DNA from: Candidatus Obscuribacter sp. | GTDB lineage: Bacteria; Cyanobacteriota; Vampirovibrionia; Obscuribacterales; Obscuribacteraceae | Reading direction: 5' to 3' | Assembly (NCBI GenBank): GCA_016718315.1 | Contig: JADKDV010000004.1 | Coordinates: 620,001-684,000 of the forward strand | DNA: 64,000 nt | Shown here: positions 1 to 8,875 of the stretch, piece after piece | Layout of the letters: each line of letters opens with the position of its first letter | Numbering within the stretch: the stretch's first letter is position 1 | Notes under the pieces: generated by a model | Told to the model about the DNA's origin: nothing | What the model saw: the letters and a program-made list of their open reading frames with translations, nothing else | The model's database searches: none | Translations under genes and position numbers: made by a program

Positions 1-2360
1 CAGTTGGTATTGGTGTATTTCAAAGACCCGGCTCTAATGCTCTAGAAATCGCCACCGGCGTGCGTGCCGAAATGGAGCGTCTCGCTAAGAGATTTCCGCC
101 TGGTATGACTCACGAATTTGCCTTTGATACAACGCGCTCAGTCAAAGAATCAATCAAAGAAGTAATCATTACACTGCTGCAGGCCATTGGGCTTGTGGTT
201 TTGGTTATCTTCCTTTTCTTGCAGAGCTTCCGCTCCACACTTATCCCTGTCATCACTATTCCAGTCTCTTTGATTGGTACTTTTGCTGTGATGAAAGTAT
301 TGGGATTTAGTATCAATACACTCTCTTTGTTTGGCATTACACTCGCTACCGGTCTTGTGGTGGACGACGCCATTGTGGTTATTGAAAACATCACTCGTTT
401 GATGCATGAGCGAGGTATCAATGCCCGAGAGGCTTCTTCTCTGGCCATGCGCGAGGTAACAGGCGCTGTCATTGCCATATCGCTTGTACTTGGCGCTGTG
501 TTTATTCCGGTGGCGTTCTTCCCGGGTACTACCGGTCAGCTCTACAAGCAGTTTGCTCTGACCATTGCCATATCGGTTGCTATTTCTACTCTTAACGCCC
601 TCACACTGACACCGGCTCTCAGTGCGCTCTGGCTCAAAAAAGGTAATCTTGAGGGCTCCAAATTATTTGCACCAGTCAACTGGCTAATCAATTTGGCCCG
701 CAGTCTCTATACAGGCTCTCTGGGTCTGGTACTCAAAGTCAAAGCCCTGGTGTTGATAGGGTTTGTCGCTTTATTAGGTTGTACTTACTGGCTTACCAAA
801 GCTGTCCCCACCGCCTTTATCCCAGATGAAGACGTGGGCTACATGATTATCATTGTGCAGGCACCCGAGGGTGTGTCGATTAACTACACAGTCAATGTCC
901 TCAAAAAAATCGAAAAAGAACTGGAAAAATGTCCTGAGATAGTCTCATCATTTGGTGTGGGAGGTTTTAGCTTTACAGGCACAAACCCTAACAATGCTAT
1001 TGTGTTTAGCTCGCTCAAAGACTGGCATGAGCGCCACGGCGAAGAGCATTCATTGCGCGGTGTAATCAACAGGCTGCGTGGTCCCTTATCGACTATCACC
1101 GAAGCAACGATCATTCCCTTTAACCCGCCTGCAATCCAGGGGCTTGGTAACTTTGGCGGCTTCGTTTTTGAGCTCCAAGATATGTTTGGCACTGATATCG
1201 GTGCGCTAGCTGATGTCACCAAGCAGGTGATGATGCAAGCTGGTGGCGAGAAGCAATTGACTGGTGTGTTCTCGCCTTTTACAGCTAATAGCCCGCAGCT
1301 CATTACGGAGATCATGCGAGACAAAGCGCGCGCACTCAAAGTGCTCGTCGCCGATATCTTTGGCACCATGGAGATAATGCTGGGCTCGCGTTATGTCAAT
1401 GACTTTGACCTGGGCAACCGCATCTACCGTGTTTATGTGCAGGCTGATCAGCTATTTCGCTCTAATCCCAGAGATATCGATGGGCTCTATGTGCGCTCTC
1501 AGACTGGTGAGATGATTAGTCTCGCCAATCTAGTCAAAGTCGAGCGCACAACTGCGCCACAGACTATCTCGCACTACAACTTGTTTAGATCGGCAGAGGT
1601 TAACGGATCCGCTGCTCCTGGTATATCCAGCGGTCAGGCTATTACCGCGATGGAGAGTCTGGCTAAGCGTGTCCTGCCTCAGGGGATGAGCTACGAATGG
1701 TCTGGCATCTCGCTAGAAGAAAAAGAAAGCGGACCACAGACTTTTATCCTTTTTGCTCTCGGTATCGTCGTGGTCTTTTTGGTACTGGCAGCGCAGTACG
1801 AGAGCTTTGTCGACCCAGTTATCATCCTTTTGTCAGTGCCTCTGGCTATGCTCGGTGCGCTGTTATCGCAGTGGCTCAGGCATCTCGATAATGACGTGTT
1901 TTGTCAAATCGGGCTGGTTATGCTGGTGGGGCTGGCTAGTAAAAACGCTATCTTGATTGTGGAATTTGCTAATCATTTGCGCGCCCAGGGTAAGTCTGTG
2001 GAAGACGCTGTGCGCGAGGCTTGTGCCATAAGATTTAGACCAATCTTGATGACATCGCTGGCTTTTGTGTTTGGTATTTTGCCTCTAGTGTTTGCCACCG
2101 GAGCTGGTGCTCACAGCCGTCAGTCTCTGGGTACTGCTGTATGCGGTGGCATGGTGCTCTCTACTGTGTTGAGTCTTTATATCGTGCCTGTAATTTATGT
2201 TGTGGTCAAAAGGCTTGCGGGTGGTAGGGTTAAGCCACATGGTGAGGAGTATGACCTTGCCGCGGTTGGTCATGATGGCGCTCCTGGTGCTACTGAGACC
2301 GGTGAAGTGGTAGCTGTGTCTGACTCAGGTGTTGAAATCGCCAAGAATTCAGACAAGTAG
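1..2360 (+). CDS. RND-family multidrug efflux transporter, 3' part
   Basis: Inner-membrane proton-driven RND (HAE1/AcrB-type) pump that exports drugs or other hydrophobic compounds together with a periplasmic adaptor and an outer-membrane channel. The reading frame is open from base 3, with the porter-domain motif GVFQRPGSNALE just before the first possible start, so the gene begins upstream of the window. About 785 residues are present, against about 1,040 for the family, so the first quarter is missing. The proton-relay pair in TM4 is conserved (GLVVDDAIVVIENI). The second half has the matching TM cluster (GLASKNAILIVEF) and ends with a hydrophilic tail of about 45 residues. The stop is followed 30 bases later by the start of a small TPR gene. 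The RND assignment is firm; the substrate cannot be read from the sequence. Confidence 0.95.
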   Translation, partial: VGIGVFQRPGSNALEIATGVRAEMERLAKRFPPGMTHEFAFDTTRSVKESIKEVIITLLQAIGLVVLVIFLFLQSFRSTLIPVITIPVSLIGTFAVMKVLGFSINTLSLFGITLATGLVVDDAIVVIENITRLMHERGINAREASSLAMREVTGAVIAISLVLGAVFIPVAFFPGTTGQLYKQFALTIAISVAISTLNALTLTPALSALWLKKGNLEGSKLFAPVNWLINLARSLYTGSLGLVLKVKALVLIGFVALLGCTYWLTKAVPTAFIPDEDVGYMIIIVQAPEGVSINYTVNVLKKIEKELEKCPEIVSSFGVGGFSFTGTNPNNAIVFSSLKDWHERHGEEHSLRGVINRLRGPLSTITEATIIPFNPPAIQGLGNFGGFVFELQDMFGTDIGALADVTKQVMMQAGGEKQLTGVFSPFTANSPQLITEIMRDKARALKVLVADIFGTMEIMLGSRYVNDFDLGNRIYRVYVQADQLFRSNPRDIDGLYVRSQTGEMISLANLVKVERTTAPQTISHYNLFRSAEVNGSAAPGISSGQAITAMESLAKRVLPQGMSYEWSGISLEEKESGPQTFILFALGIVVVFLVLAAQYESFVDPVIILLSVPLAMLGALLSQWLRHLDNDVFCQIGLVMLVGLASKNAILIVEFANHLRAQGKSVEDAVREACAIRFRPILMTSLAFVFGILPLVFATGAGAHSRQSLGTAVCGGMVLSTVLSLYIVPVIYVVVKRLAGGRVKPHGEEYDLAAVGHDGAPGATETGEVVAVSDSGVEIAKNSDK

Positions 2361-2390
2361 TTCGCCAATTCGTAGGAGTATTTCATCAAG

Positions 2391-2891
2391 ATGCCTAAAG
2401 AGCCAACTGGTGAAGACTTGTTCAAACTATTTATGCTTTTTGAGCAGAAGTATGAGGCGGAGGAGTTTGAAGCTGCAACTAACGCAATAAATAAACTTCT
2501 TGAGCTATGCCCTGAATGGGAGCATGGAAATGGCTGGTTGGACCTCTCCGCCTGCTATTTAGAGCGTAAGGATTACCGAAGAGCGCTTTCAGCCTGCTAT
2601 AAATCTTTGGAGTTTCCAGGTATGGAGGCTAGCGTAGCCGATAATTTGACGCTCGCTCTAGCTGGCTGCGGAGAGCTAGAAGATGCACTGCGAGTACTGA
2701 AGCAAAGTCTTGAGTCCCATCTTCCTCTTTCACCAGAATCAGTTTCGAGTTTGATACCGGCATTGTCAGGTTTTCTTCGAGAACTTGACCCCTTTTGGCA
2801 GATTCAAGATAGGAGTATTTATGAAGAACTGATGAGGGAATTGCCGTCCGCAGCTGAGTTGTGGTCTAAGTGTCGAGAGTCCTTGGTCTGA
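2391..2891 (+). CDS. Small TPR-like protein
   Basis: Soluble 166-residue protein without signal peptide. Residues about 15-110 form two to three tetratricopeptide-like helical hairpins (for example WLDLSACYLERKDYRRALSACYKSLEF), so a protein-binding role is likely. A TAGGAG ribosome-binding site lies about 14 bases before the ATG. It starts 30 bases after the RND pump gene and may be cotranscribed with it, but nothing in the sequence links the functions. The partner is unknown. Confidence 0.75.
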   Translation: MPKEPTGEDLFKLFMLFEQKYEAEEFEAATNAINKLLELCPEWEHGNGWLDLSACYLERKDYRRALSACYKSLEFPGMEASVADNLTLALAGCGELEDALRVLKQSLESHLPLSPESVSSLIPALSGFLRELDPFWQIQDRSIYEELMRELPSAAELWSKCRESLV

Positions 2892-3124
2892 TGTCAATTA
2901 CATTCCCTGGTAGTTCTGGATAAACTACTGCCTACATAGTTCAGAAGTTGATTCTTCTATAGAATTGATTAGAGTAGTCAAAAGCGGGATAGGGTGTGAG
3001 AATTTATAGGCGTACTGCACGGCCTGATGGGTCTTAAAGCAAAAATGTGGGGATATTTACTCTGTCCTCGTGCATACCGTGCCTGTGCACAAAATGGCTT
3101 ATAGCAGCACACGAAGGCTAAAAT
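2892..3124. other. Intergenic stretch, convergent genes
   Basis: AT-rich spacer between the small TPR gene and the oppositely oriented gene that ends at 3125. I see no open frame with coding character and no convincing hairpin terminator. Confidence 0.4.
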
Positions 3125-3601
3125 TCAAGATTTTGCGCGCTCCACTTTTTTGAAGAACGCTGGTGCAGTTTGGGCTATCTTCTCTTTGTCTGTCATGTGT
3201 TTCCACCAATCTTCTGCAATTGGTAGATCCGCTAGAATGCGCTTGGCACAGCCGATTAGGTCTCCGTCTTCATAGTTATACCAGTAGTCTGGAACCAGAC
3301 CTTGCACATCTATGACTTCAGGATTCAGTCTTCGGCGTCCTGTGAATTTGAGGGCAGCTGTAGTCAGATTCTCAGGGGTGACGACATCGGCTCCGAATTG
3401 AACACTTGTAAATGGACTAGTAAAGCCATATTCCACACATAATTTAGCTTCACCATTAAGGTCTAATTGAACGGTAATTACATCGACGCCGTCAGTATGA
3501 ATCCGTCGCCAGTCTGGATAGCAGCCAGTAAAGCCTATTTGCATAAGGTAAGGACCTAATATGTTTTCGAGTTGTTTATCTAATTCCTTGGCTGCTGGCA
3601 A
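3125..3601 (-). CDS. Hypothetical protein, possibly DUF4304-like
   Basis: Soluble 158-residue protein. An N-terminal helix is followed by a segment of alternating strands (WRRIHTDGVDVITVQLDLNG) that resembles DUF4304-type proteins, in which a Trp/Arg-rich strand precedes a ligand-like beta sheet. That resemblance is weak and from memory. The start is preceded by AGGGAGGATCACC on the minus strand, a strong ribosome-binding site. Its minus-strand neighbour upstream is another small unknown soluble protein; the two may form an operon. No catalytic motif is visible. Confidence 0.6.
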   Translation of the reverse strand: MPAAKELDKQLENILGPYLMQIGFTGCYPDWRRIHTDGVDVITVQLDLNGEAKLCVEYGFTSPFTSVQFGADVVTPENLTTAALKFTGRRRLNPEVIDVQGLVPDYWYNYEDGDLIGCAKRILADLPIAEDWWKHMTDKEKIAQTAPAFFKKVERAKS

Positions 3602-3662
3602 GGTGATCCTCCCTGAAATTACGCACCCAATTTTACCTTAAGGCTGGCTTCCGTCGCACTAT

Positions 3663-4154
3663 TTAGGTGTCGTAGATGCCAGAGTCCCACGGTTCAGTAA
3701 ATGACATCACATTGCCAGGCAGCACTTCGACAGCCCAATACCCGTCGTATTTGCAGGGAATCATTCCAAGCAATTCACCGCTATGCTCGACAAAAAATGG
3801 TTTTACTTGAATGTCTTGGAACTGAAATGGTTCAAGCTGAGCTAGCCAGTCGGCCTCCAGCGCGCGTGCTCTTTGTTCATCGAACGTCGAGCGCGGTCCG
3901 AAGTTTTCGATTTTCGATTCGATTAGATCTCCAGACTCATTGAACAAAAATAGAACTACAAATTCGTCTCCACCGGGAACGAATATGGGAGGAAAGAAGA
4001 ACTGGACACCAGTAGCAGTGCATCCAACGTATTTGGCAGGATAATCGTCATACTCAATAGTTATCAGCTCTGGTGGTCCCATGTTTTTATCTTCAGTTTT
4101 TGTCTTCAACACCTCTTTGAGTAGTTTGAAGTCGCGAATAATATCTTCGTTCAT
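3663..4154 (-). CDS. Hypothetical soluble protein
   Basis: About 163 residues, acidic, no membrane segment or signal peptide. I chose the ATG at 4154 (MNEDIIRDF), preceded by a GAGG about 11 bases upstream; an in-frame GTG at 4193 would add 13 residues. The central part (ITIEYDDYPAKYVGC, then FFFPPIF) and the C-terminal GYWAVEVLP read as a small beta-rich domain. I do not recognise the family. It lies 61 bases upstream of the DUF4304-like gene on the same strand. Confidence 0.6.
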   Translation of the reverse strand: MNEDIIRDFKLLKEVLKTKTEDKNMGPPELITIEYDDYPAKYVGCTATGVQFFFPPIFVPGGDEFVVLFLFNESGDLIESKIENFGPRSTFDEQRARALEADWLAQLEPFQFQDIQVKPFFVEHSGELLGMIPCKYDGYWAVEVLPGNVMSFTEPWDSGIYDT

Positions 4155-4360
4155 ACTCACGGATGCCTCGATTAATAACCTTCTATAGAACACATTAGAC
4201 TTTTGAGAATAACAGTGACAGGTTTTTTGCGTAAACTCAATGAGCTGAGGACTCTGCCAGAGTTAAAATATGAGACGGCCATGAGGCTTTTTGGATGAGT
4301 GGCGAATTGGCAAGCTCCGCTCTTTACAGATCTGAATAGTAAAAACACGAGGGTTTAGCG

Positions 4361-5092
4361 ATGGGTTGGAAAGCTGCTTGTATAGTGACGGGAGATTGTG
4401 ATTACGGCTATCTTGCTACCAGGCCAGCTCACGATCCACAGAGAGCCATACAACTGGTAAAAACTCTCGGTTATTTTGGATACTCTAAACATCAGACTAC
4501 GGACTTTGATCCTTATCCTGAGCCGGGCACATTTGCTATTGGCGCCTATGCAAATGCGGTGCTAGTAGCCGATCAGGATCAGGTCTTTAATTGTATGGAT
4601 AACAGGCACGCTAGTTTGTTTAAAAAAATGCTGGCGCTTTATCCGACCGGCAAGCTTTTGGGATTTGCCCTACAGAGTGTCTCGGATTATTTTGCCTATG
4701 TCTATTACGAGAATGGCAAGCTTGTCCGGGAATATTCTGGAGCGAGTGAGATGGGCATGATCTTTGACTCTGGTGATCCGCAGCGAGAAGAGATGCCGTA
4801 CTACGAGAACTCGGAATTTGTCGATGGAGAGCGCGTCTTCAAAACCATTTCTGGAACTGAAACCTATCAAGAAAAAGGTGAAACCATGGGAATGCTTATG
4901 ATTCACGATATTTGCAAGAAGTTTTTTGGTAAGCCACTTGATCAGTCGCTCGATATCGACGGTCTTCCGGCGCTGCAAGTCGAACTTTTTACCAAAAGAA
5001 AATTGGGAGAAGTTTCTCCACTAGAGATAGGAATCCTGGCGTCTGGTGCATACAGTAAAATTTTGGATGTTGTAAAAAGGCGGACTGAGTAG
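4361..5092 (+). CDS. Hypothetical protein, DUF6928-like
   Basis: Soluble 243-residue protein that begins MGWKAACIVTGDCDYGYLATRP. The opening strand, GD motif and later FAIGAYANAVLVAD segment resemble DUF6928, a family known only as hypothetical proteins. The family call is from memory and tentative. The middle (FALQSVSDYFAYVYYENGKLVREYSG) is a regular beta-sheet pattern. No catalytic motif or signal peptide is seen. It is flanked by non-coding spacers of 167 and 230 bases and so is probably monocistronic. Confidence 0.6.
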   Translation: MGWKAACIVTGDCDYGYLATRPAHDPQRAIQLVKTLGYFGYSKHQTTDFDPYPEPGTFAIGAYANAVLVADQDQVFNCMDNRHASLFKKMLALYPTGKLLGFALQSVSDYFAYVYYENGKLVREYSGASEMGMIFDSGDPQREEMPYYENSEFVDGERVFKTISGTETYQEKGETMGMLMIHDICKKFFGKPLDQSLDIDGLPALQVELFTKRKLGEVSPLEIGILASGAYSKILDVVKRRTE

Positions 5093-5322
5093 CTTGCGCT
5101 GCTGTCATGACCTGACTCAGTAAATTTAGACACCTGGAACTACACGGAGCCTCCCAATATCACCGCGCTAGCATTTTCAACAGAAAGAGACTCTTCCGCA
5201 CTTTTCAGTAGGGTATTAGGCGTAAGATTATTGTCGTTAGCGTTTCAAGTGCTCTGCTTAGCCAGGACGTTTGAAACTAGTTATTGTGTATCCAGTCTAA
5301 TTAGAGGAGTGGAAAAACTTCA

Positions 5323-5784
5323 GTGAACCCACCTGTGCCACCATTCACCCGCCAAAGCGCTGTTCAAAAGGTTCGTCTAGCCGAGGATGGCTGGAATTCA
5401 CGAACACCTGAACGAGTTTGTCTGGCTTATTCTCAAGACTCAAAGTGGCGAAATCGATCTGAGTTTGTCACCGGGAGGGAGGCGATTGTTGCTTTTTTGA
5501 CTCGCAAGTGGATCAAGGAGCTGGATTACCGATTAATAAAAGAGCTGTGGGCGTTTACAGACAATAAAATCGCAGTGCGTTTCGCATACGAGTGGCGCGA
5601 TGATTCAGGGAATTGGTTCCGGTCGTACGGCAACGAAAACTGGGAATTTGATGAACAAGGCTTGATGACGGCTCGACACGCAAGCATCAACGATTTGCCG
5701 ATTCAAGAATCAGAACGCAAATTCCACTGGGCGCTGGGACGTCGCCCAGATGACCACCCATCACTTTCAGAAATAGGGTTGTGA
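5323..5784 (+). CDS. DUF1348 family (NTF2/SnoaL-like) protein
   Basis: The 153-residue sequence matches the DUF1348 signature along its whole length: an N-terminal PPFT, then AEDGWNSRTPERVCLAYS, GREAIVAFLTRKW, ELDYRLIKELWAF, IAVRFAYEW, WFRSYGNENWEF and C-terminal GRRPDDHPSLSEIGL. The fold is the SnoaL/NTF2-like cone. The enzymatic role is unknown, but in many bacteria the gene sits near TetR regulators and oxidoreductases. It starts at GTG. It points toward the minus-strand hydrolase/AhpD-like operon, with which it may have been acquired. The very high similarity to proteobacterial versions contrasts with the unusual neighbours elsewhere in the window. Confidence 0.92.
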   Translation: MNPPVPPFTRQSAVQKVRLAEDGWNSRTPERVCLAYSQDSKWRNRSEFVTGREAIVAFLTRKWIKELDYRLIKELWAFTDNKIAVRFAYEWRDDSGNWFRSYGNENWEFDEQGLMTARHASINDLPIQESERKFHWALGRRPDDHPSLSEIGL

Positions 5785-6335
5785 GTAAGACTGTTGCGAT
5801 CAAGGACCAGCCGCCGCTCTAGGCTGCTGGCAGCTAGTGATCTGCCACTCTCTATGGTATCCAAACTTGCATTTCATGGCATGATTTTAAGTTGGGCAAT
5901 GAGCCACGTTATTGTGCAATCTCAGCTCGGTCAGGGCGTGAACAGTGCCATCCAGCCTATAACGAGACTTAGTCTAAGTCTCCCTGATAGTTGTCCGGTT
6001 CGAATAATCCATTCACAAAGTGCTAGAAGTTCGCTGCCATCTGTGATTGTTATCGTTTTATTCTCAATTGTTTAGCTGGCCGGTTGTATCTAATGATTGC
6101 TGTTGGTTCAGGCAAGTCCCATGAAAATATGGCGCCGAACTTTCGGCATAATAGTAAGCATTTCAAGAATAGATGCGAGGAGAACTAGATGTGGTTACTG
6201 TGCGTCTTGTGTCATGTGGAAGTTTGACTGTTACTCTACTAACGAGAACAGACAAGAGACTTCCAAGTGCAGAAGGGAGCCAGCAAGATGCCAGCTCCCA
6301 ACCTGTTTCTCCTATAAAGTTGAGCTGTGGTGTGC
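5785..6335. other. Gene-free spacer of about 550 bases
   Basis: Region between the convergent DUF1348 and alpha/beta hydrolase genes. Open frames of 93-95 codons exist here but are Ser/Cys-rich, lack ribosome-binding sites and resemble nothing; I treat them as chance. It could be decayed DNA left over from insertion of the adjacent island. Confidence 0.4.
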
Positions 6336-7247
6336 TCACTTGTGGCTACTACTGCTGACTAGCGAACAGGTGGCTTCCTCATAATCTCCTGCCTTAACTC
6401 TGTCAGCAAGAGCGCGTATCTCTGTGGCAATCTCCTCGCTTGCCTCCTCTAGCGCGAAGTGTCCCGCATTCAAAAATTTGACCATGGCGTTTGGATTGTC
6501 TTTTGAGTAGGCAAGTGCGCCTTCCTTAGTGAAGAATGGATCGTTTTCGCCCCATATCACTAGCATTGGTGGCTTGTGATCTCGCAAATACCGCTGCCAC
6601 TCTGGATACTTCTCGGGGTTAGTCCTGTAATCGTAGAAAAGCTCTAACTGAATCAGGTCATTGCCCGGTCGGTCCAAGAATGCTTGGTCCAATACATAAG
6701 CGTCTGGGCTAATTTTCTCTGGCTGCGAAGCACCATGCATGTATTGAAACACCGTCGTTTCTTTTTTGAGAAAATTACGAACACTTTCTTCTTTACCTGG
6801 TCTGTCCTGCCAATATTGAGTGAGTGGTTCCAGTGATGGTGCGATGCCCTCTAGATGTGCAATTGCGTTTTGGACAACTATTGCTCGAACTAATTCCGGC
6901 CGGCGCTCTGCAATACGAAAGCCTATCGGTCCACCGTAATCTTGCACGAATAGCGATACTTTTGTTATGCCGAGCGTATCTAACAACACTTCAATTAGTT
7001 TAGAGATATTATCGAAGGTGTAGGTAAACTCGCTCGGACTAGGCGAATCACTATGCCCAAAGCCCGGATAATCGGGAGCAATAATGTGAAAACGATCCTC
7101 AAGTAGTGGGATTAGGTTTCGAAACATGTGCGATGACGAAGGCCATCCATGCAGCATAAGAATAGTCGGGGCGTTTGCAGGGCCGGCTTCACGGTAGAAG
7201 ATGTTCACCCCCTCGATGTTTATTGTCTTGTGTCTTACGGTGTCCAT
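6336..7247 (-). CDS. Alpha/beta hydrolase, haloalkane dehalogenase/epoxide hydrolase type
   Basis: The 303-residue protein has the full Asp-nucleophile alpha/beta-hydrolase pattern: oxyanion motif HGWPSS (about residue 33), nucleophile elbow VQDYGG with Asp103 instead of Ser, the acid Asp236 in WGENDPFF and the catalytic base His263 in NAGHFALEE. Asp nucleophiles define haloalkane dehalogenases and soluble epoxide hydrolases, so it should open C-halogen or epoxide bonds in the cytoplasm; the substrate is not predictable. Downstream (41 bases) of the AhpD-like gene and presumably in the same TetR-controlled operon. The last ten residues (SLVSSSSHK) look like an unstructured extension. Confidence 0.92.
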   Translation of the reverse strand: MDTVRHKTINIEGVNIFYREAGPANAPTILMLHGWPSSSHMFRNLIPLLEDRFHIIAPDYPGFGHSDSPSPSEFTYTFDNISKLIEVLLDTLGITKVSLFVQDYGGPIGFRIAERRPELVRAIVVQNAIAHLEGIAPSLEPLTQYWQDRPGKEESVRNFLKKETTVFQYMHGASQPEKISPDAYVLDQAFLDRPGNDLIQLELFYDYRTNPEKYPEWQRYLRDHKPPMLVIWGENDPFFTKEGALAYSKDNPNAMVKFLNAGHFALEEASEEIATEIRALADRVKAGDYEEATCSLVSSSSHK

Positions 7248-7288
7248 TGTTCTAATTCCTTTGCGTTCTTAGCGTGTGTATTTAATTA

Positions 7289-7690
7289 TTAGGCTATGAG
7301 CGGGTCAGCGAGCGCAGGGTGTTTTTGCATTTGCTTCACGTAGTTCAATAAAGCCGTGACTCTATTGTTCTCGCCTTTTGCTTTGACACTGTTTACGATC
7401 TCTTGCTCGCTAAGACCCACCATCTGCCCCAAAGTAGAGTGAGCTGCCAGGCAGTAATCGCAGTTATTTTGGCCAGCAACAAGTAATGCGATTTGCTCGC
7501 GCTCCTTGGCGGTCAACTTGCTTGCCTTGAGAGCTCTCGAAAATGAGAGCAGTCCTTCAATAACAGCTGGAGACTGAGCCGCCACCTTGAACAGGTTTGG
7601 TACTGTTCCCAAGGACTTTTGGACAGCAGACAGAAGATCTTTGGTCTTGCCTGTAGCTTGCTCTGCGTCGATAGGTTGAATTCTAGACAT
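7289..7690 (-). CDS. Carboxymuconolactone decarboxylase/AhpD-like protein, short
   Basis: Alkylhydroperoxidase-D-like protein. The redox motif CDYC with the following His (C77, C80, H84) lies in NNCDYCLAAHSTLG, which is typical of peroxidase-related CMD proteins that reduce organic peroxides or handle reactive electrophiles. The ATG at 7690 follows an AGAGG box 8 bases upstream; the frame also runs open to 7783, but that stretch covers the operator and has no ribosome-binding site. At 133 residues it lacks the C-terminal helices (about 45-50 residues) usual in this subgroup, and only 41 bases separate its stop from the next gene. It is first in a minus-strand operon with the hydrolase, with a TetR-type operator about 35 bases upstream. 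Confidence 0.9.
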   Translation of the reverse strand: MSRIQPIDAEQATGKTKDLLSAVQKSLGTVPNLFKVAAQSPAVIEGLLSFSRALKASKLTAKEREQIALLVAGQNNCDYCLAAHSTLGQMVGLSEQEIVNSVKAKGENNRVTALLNYVKQMQKHPALADPLIA

Positions 7691-7724
7691 TGTACTTACC
7701 TCTTTACCCTTTTGGTTAGTAAAA

Positions 7725-7738
7725 ACCGAACGTTCGGT
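7725..7738. promoter_or_regulatory. TetR-type operator, perfect palindrome
   Basis: ACCGAACGTTCGGT is a perfect 14-base palindrome just upstream of the AhpD-like gene. The same half-sites (ACCGAA/TTCGGT) recur at 8039, in front of the TetR gene. Together they indicate that one repressor controls both divergent units. Confidence 0.85.
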
Positions 7739-8038
7739 CCATAAATCGAGGATATCAAATTGCATCTTCTCTGTCAACCGCAATTTGCTTTCTGACTAAG
7801 GTTATCTAGGAGAGCCTGAGGGCAAGGTCTCGGCAAAGCCGTGCGACTGCTGCGGGGGCTGAATTCATCAGGGCACGAAATCTCCAAAGCTCTGTTGTGC
7901 AGTTGTGGTTTCTTGGCGAGCTGTGCGTATGAAGCGTGGCTCAGTCCGAAGTTTTACTGAACATTTGGATTTACTTCAGGTAATGATAGTGGCTCGATAG
8001 CGGTTTTGATGTCTTTCTAAGCGTGTTGTTGACAGTTA

Positions 8039-8052
8039 ACCGAATGTTCGGT
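8039..8052. promoter_or_regulatory. TetR-type operator, near-perfect palindrome
   Basis: ACCGAATGTTCGGT has half-sites identical to those of the box at 7725 and differs only at one central base. It lies 36 bases before the TetR start codon, consistent with autorepression. The 300-base interval between the two boxes contains no gene that I can support. Confidence 0.85.
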
Positions 8053-8087
8053 ACATTATTGGTGTATTTGCTTTGGGAAATTGCACC

Positions 8088-8639
8088 ATGGAAAAAGTTG
8101 AACTGATACCTGAACTATTAGAGCTTTTTCGGGAGCATGGCTATGAAGGCGTTTCCATAGCACATGTGTCCAAAGCTACTGGGCTCGGTAAATCAAGCCT
8201 TTATCATCACTTTCCAGAAGGCAAAGAACAGATGGCTAAGGAAGTGCTTGAGTATATTCACTCCGCAGTCGACCAGTATTTTGTCTTGCCTCTTAAAGCC
8301 GAGGGCGAGCCTCTGGAGAAGCTTGCGCAAATGGCGCAGGTCGTTGAAACCTTTTATGACTGCGGGCGGAAGGGCTGTCTAGTCGATGGGCTAACCATAG
8401 GTGAGGCTAGTGAGCCGTTCCAGAATCAAGTAGCACAGTTTTTGGATGCTTGGATTGACGCCATCGCGGCCGTCGCCGTTGAGGCTGGACTGAATAAGAA
8501 GCTTGCTAGAGAGCGGGCAGAGAGTGCTCTAATAGCCATTCAGGGAGGTCTTGTTGTTGCGAGAGCACTGCGCAACTACCAAATATTCAAGCGTGTGGTT
8601 AAAAACCTTCCACGTCTGGTTTTGGAAGGGCGTTATTAA
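8088..8639 (+). CDS. TetR/AcrR family repressor (LmrA/YxaF-like)
   Basis: 183-residue TetR-family protein. The N-terminal helix-turn-helix reads FREHGYEGVSIAHVSKATGLGKSSLYHHF (given here over residues 14-42), with the classic Y-HF recognition end. The C-terminal ligand domain (FYDCGRKGCLVDGLT, then ALIAIQGGLVVARAL) resembles the LmrA/YxaF branch, which senses small aromatic or electrophilic compounds. I start at ATG 8088; a TTG at 8073 is also in frame. Palindromes at 8039 and 7725 make it the likely regulator of itself and of the divergent AhpD-like/hydrolase operon. The inducer is unknown. Confidence 0.93.
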   Translation: MEKVELIPELLELFREHGYEGVSIAHVSKATGLGKSSLYHHFPEGKEQMAKEVLEYIHSAVDQYFVLPLKAEGEPLEKLAQMAQVVETFYDCGRKGCLVDGLTIGEASEPFQNQVAQFLDAWIDAIAAVAVEAGLNKKLARERAESALIAIQGGLVVARALRNYQIFKRVVKNLPRLVLEGRY

Positions 8640-8675
8640 AGGAACAGCTGTTTTAGGTGACATCCGGCGAGCGCC

Positions 8676-8777
8676 TTAGACAAGCCCAGCAAGTTGAGCG
8701 GAGAGCTCTTTTTTATGGGCTTTAGCAAGAGCTCCGATATTAGCAATTTTAGCGCGAGTCCAAGGTCGTTTGGGCAT
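8676..8777 (-). other. Possible 33-codon basic mini-ORF or gene remnant
   Basis: Minus-strand frame starting MPKRPWTRAKIANIGAL, ending LSAQLAGLV. The composition (Lys/Ala/Leu helical, clean start and stop) looks protein-like, but there is no recognisable ribosome-binding site and no known family. It could be a remnant of a larger gene or chance. Confidence 0.2.
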
Positions 8778-8875
8778 GAGCTTTGTCTGTGAATTATCAC
8801 ACTGCACAAAACCGCTCAATCAATTGGCAAATCTGGTACCATCAATGAATCGAGACTGTAGGCGAATTATCTCAA

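Noticed and set aside
5794..6384. Two plus-strand open frames of 93 and 95 codons in the spacer before the hydrolase gene
   Set aside because: Low-complexity Ser/Arg/Cys composition, no ribosome-binding site and no resemblance to proteins; the second overlaps the real hydrolase gene antisense.
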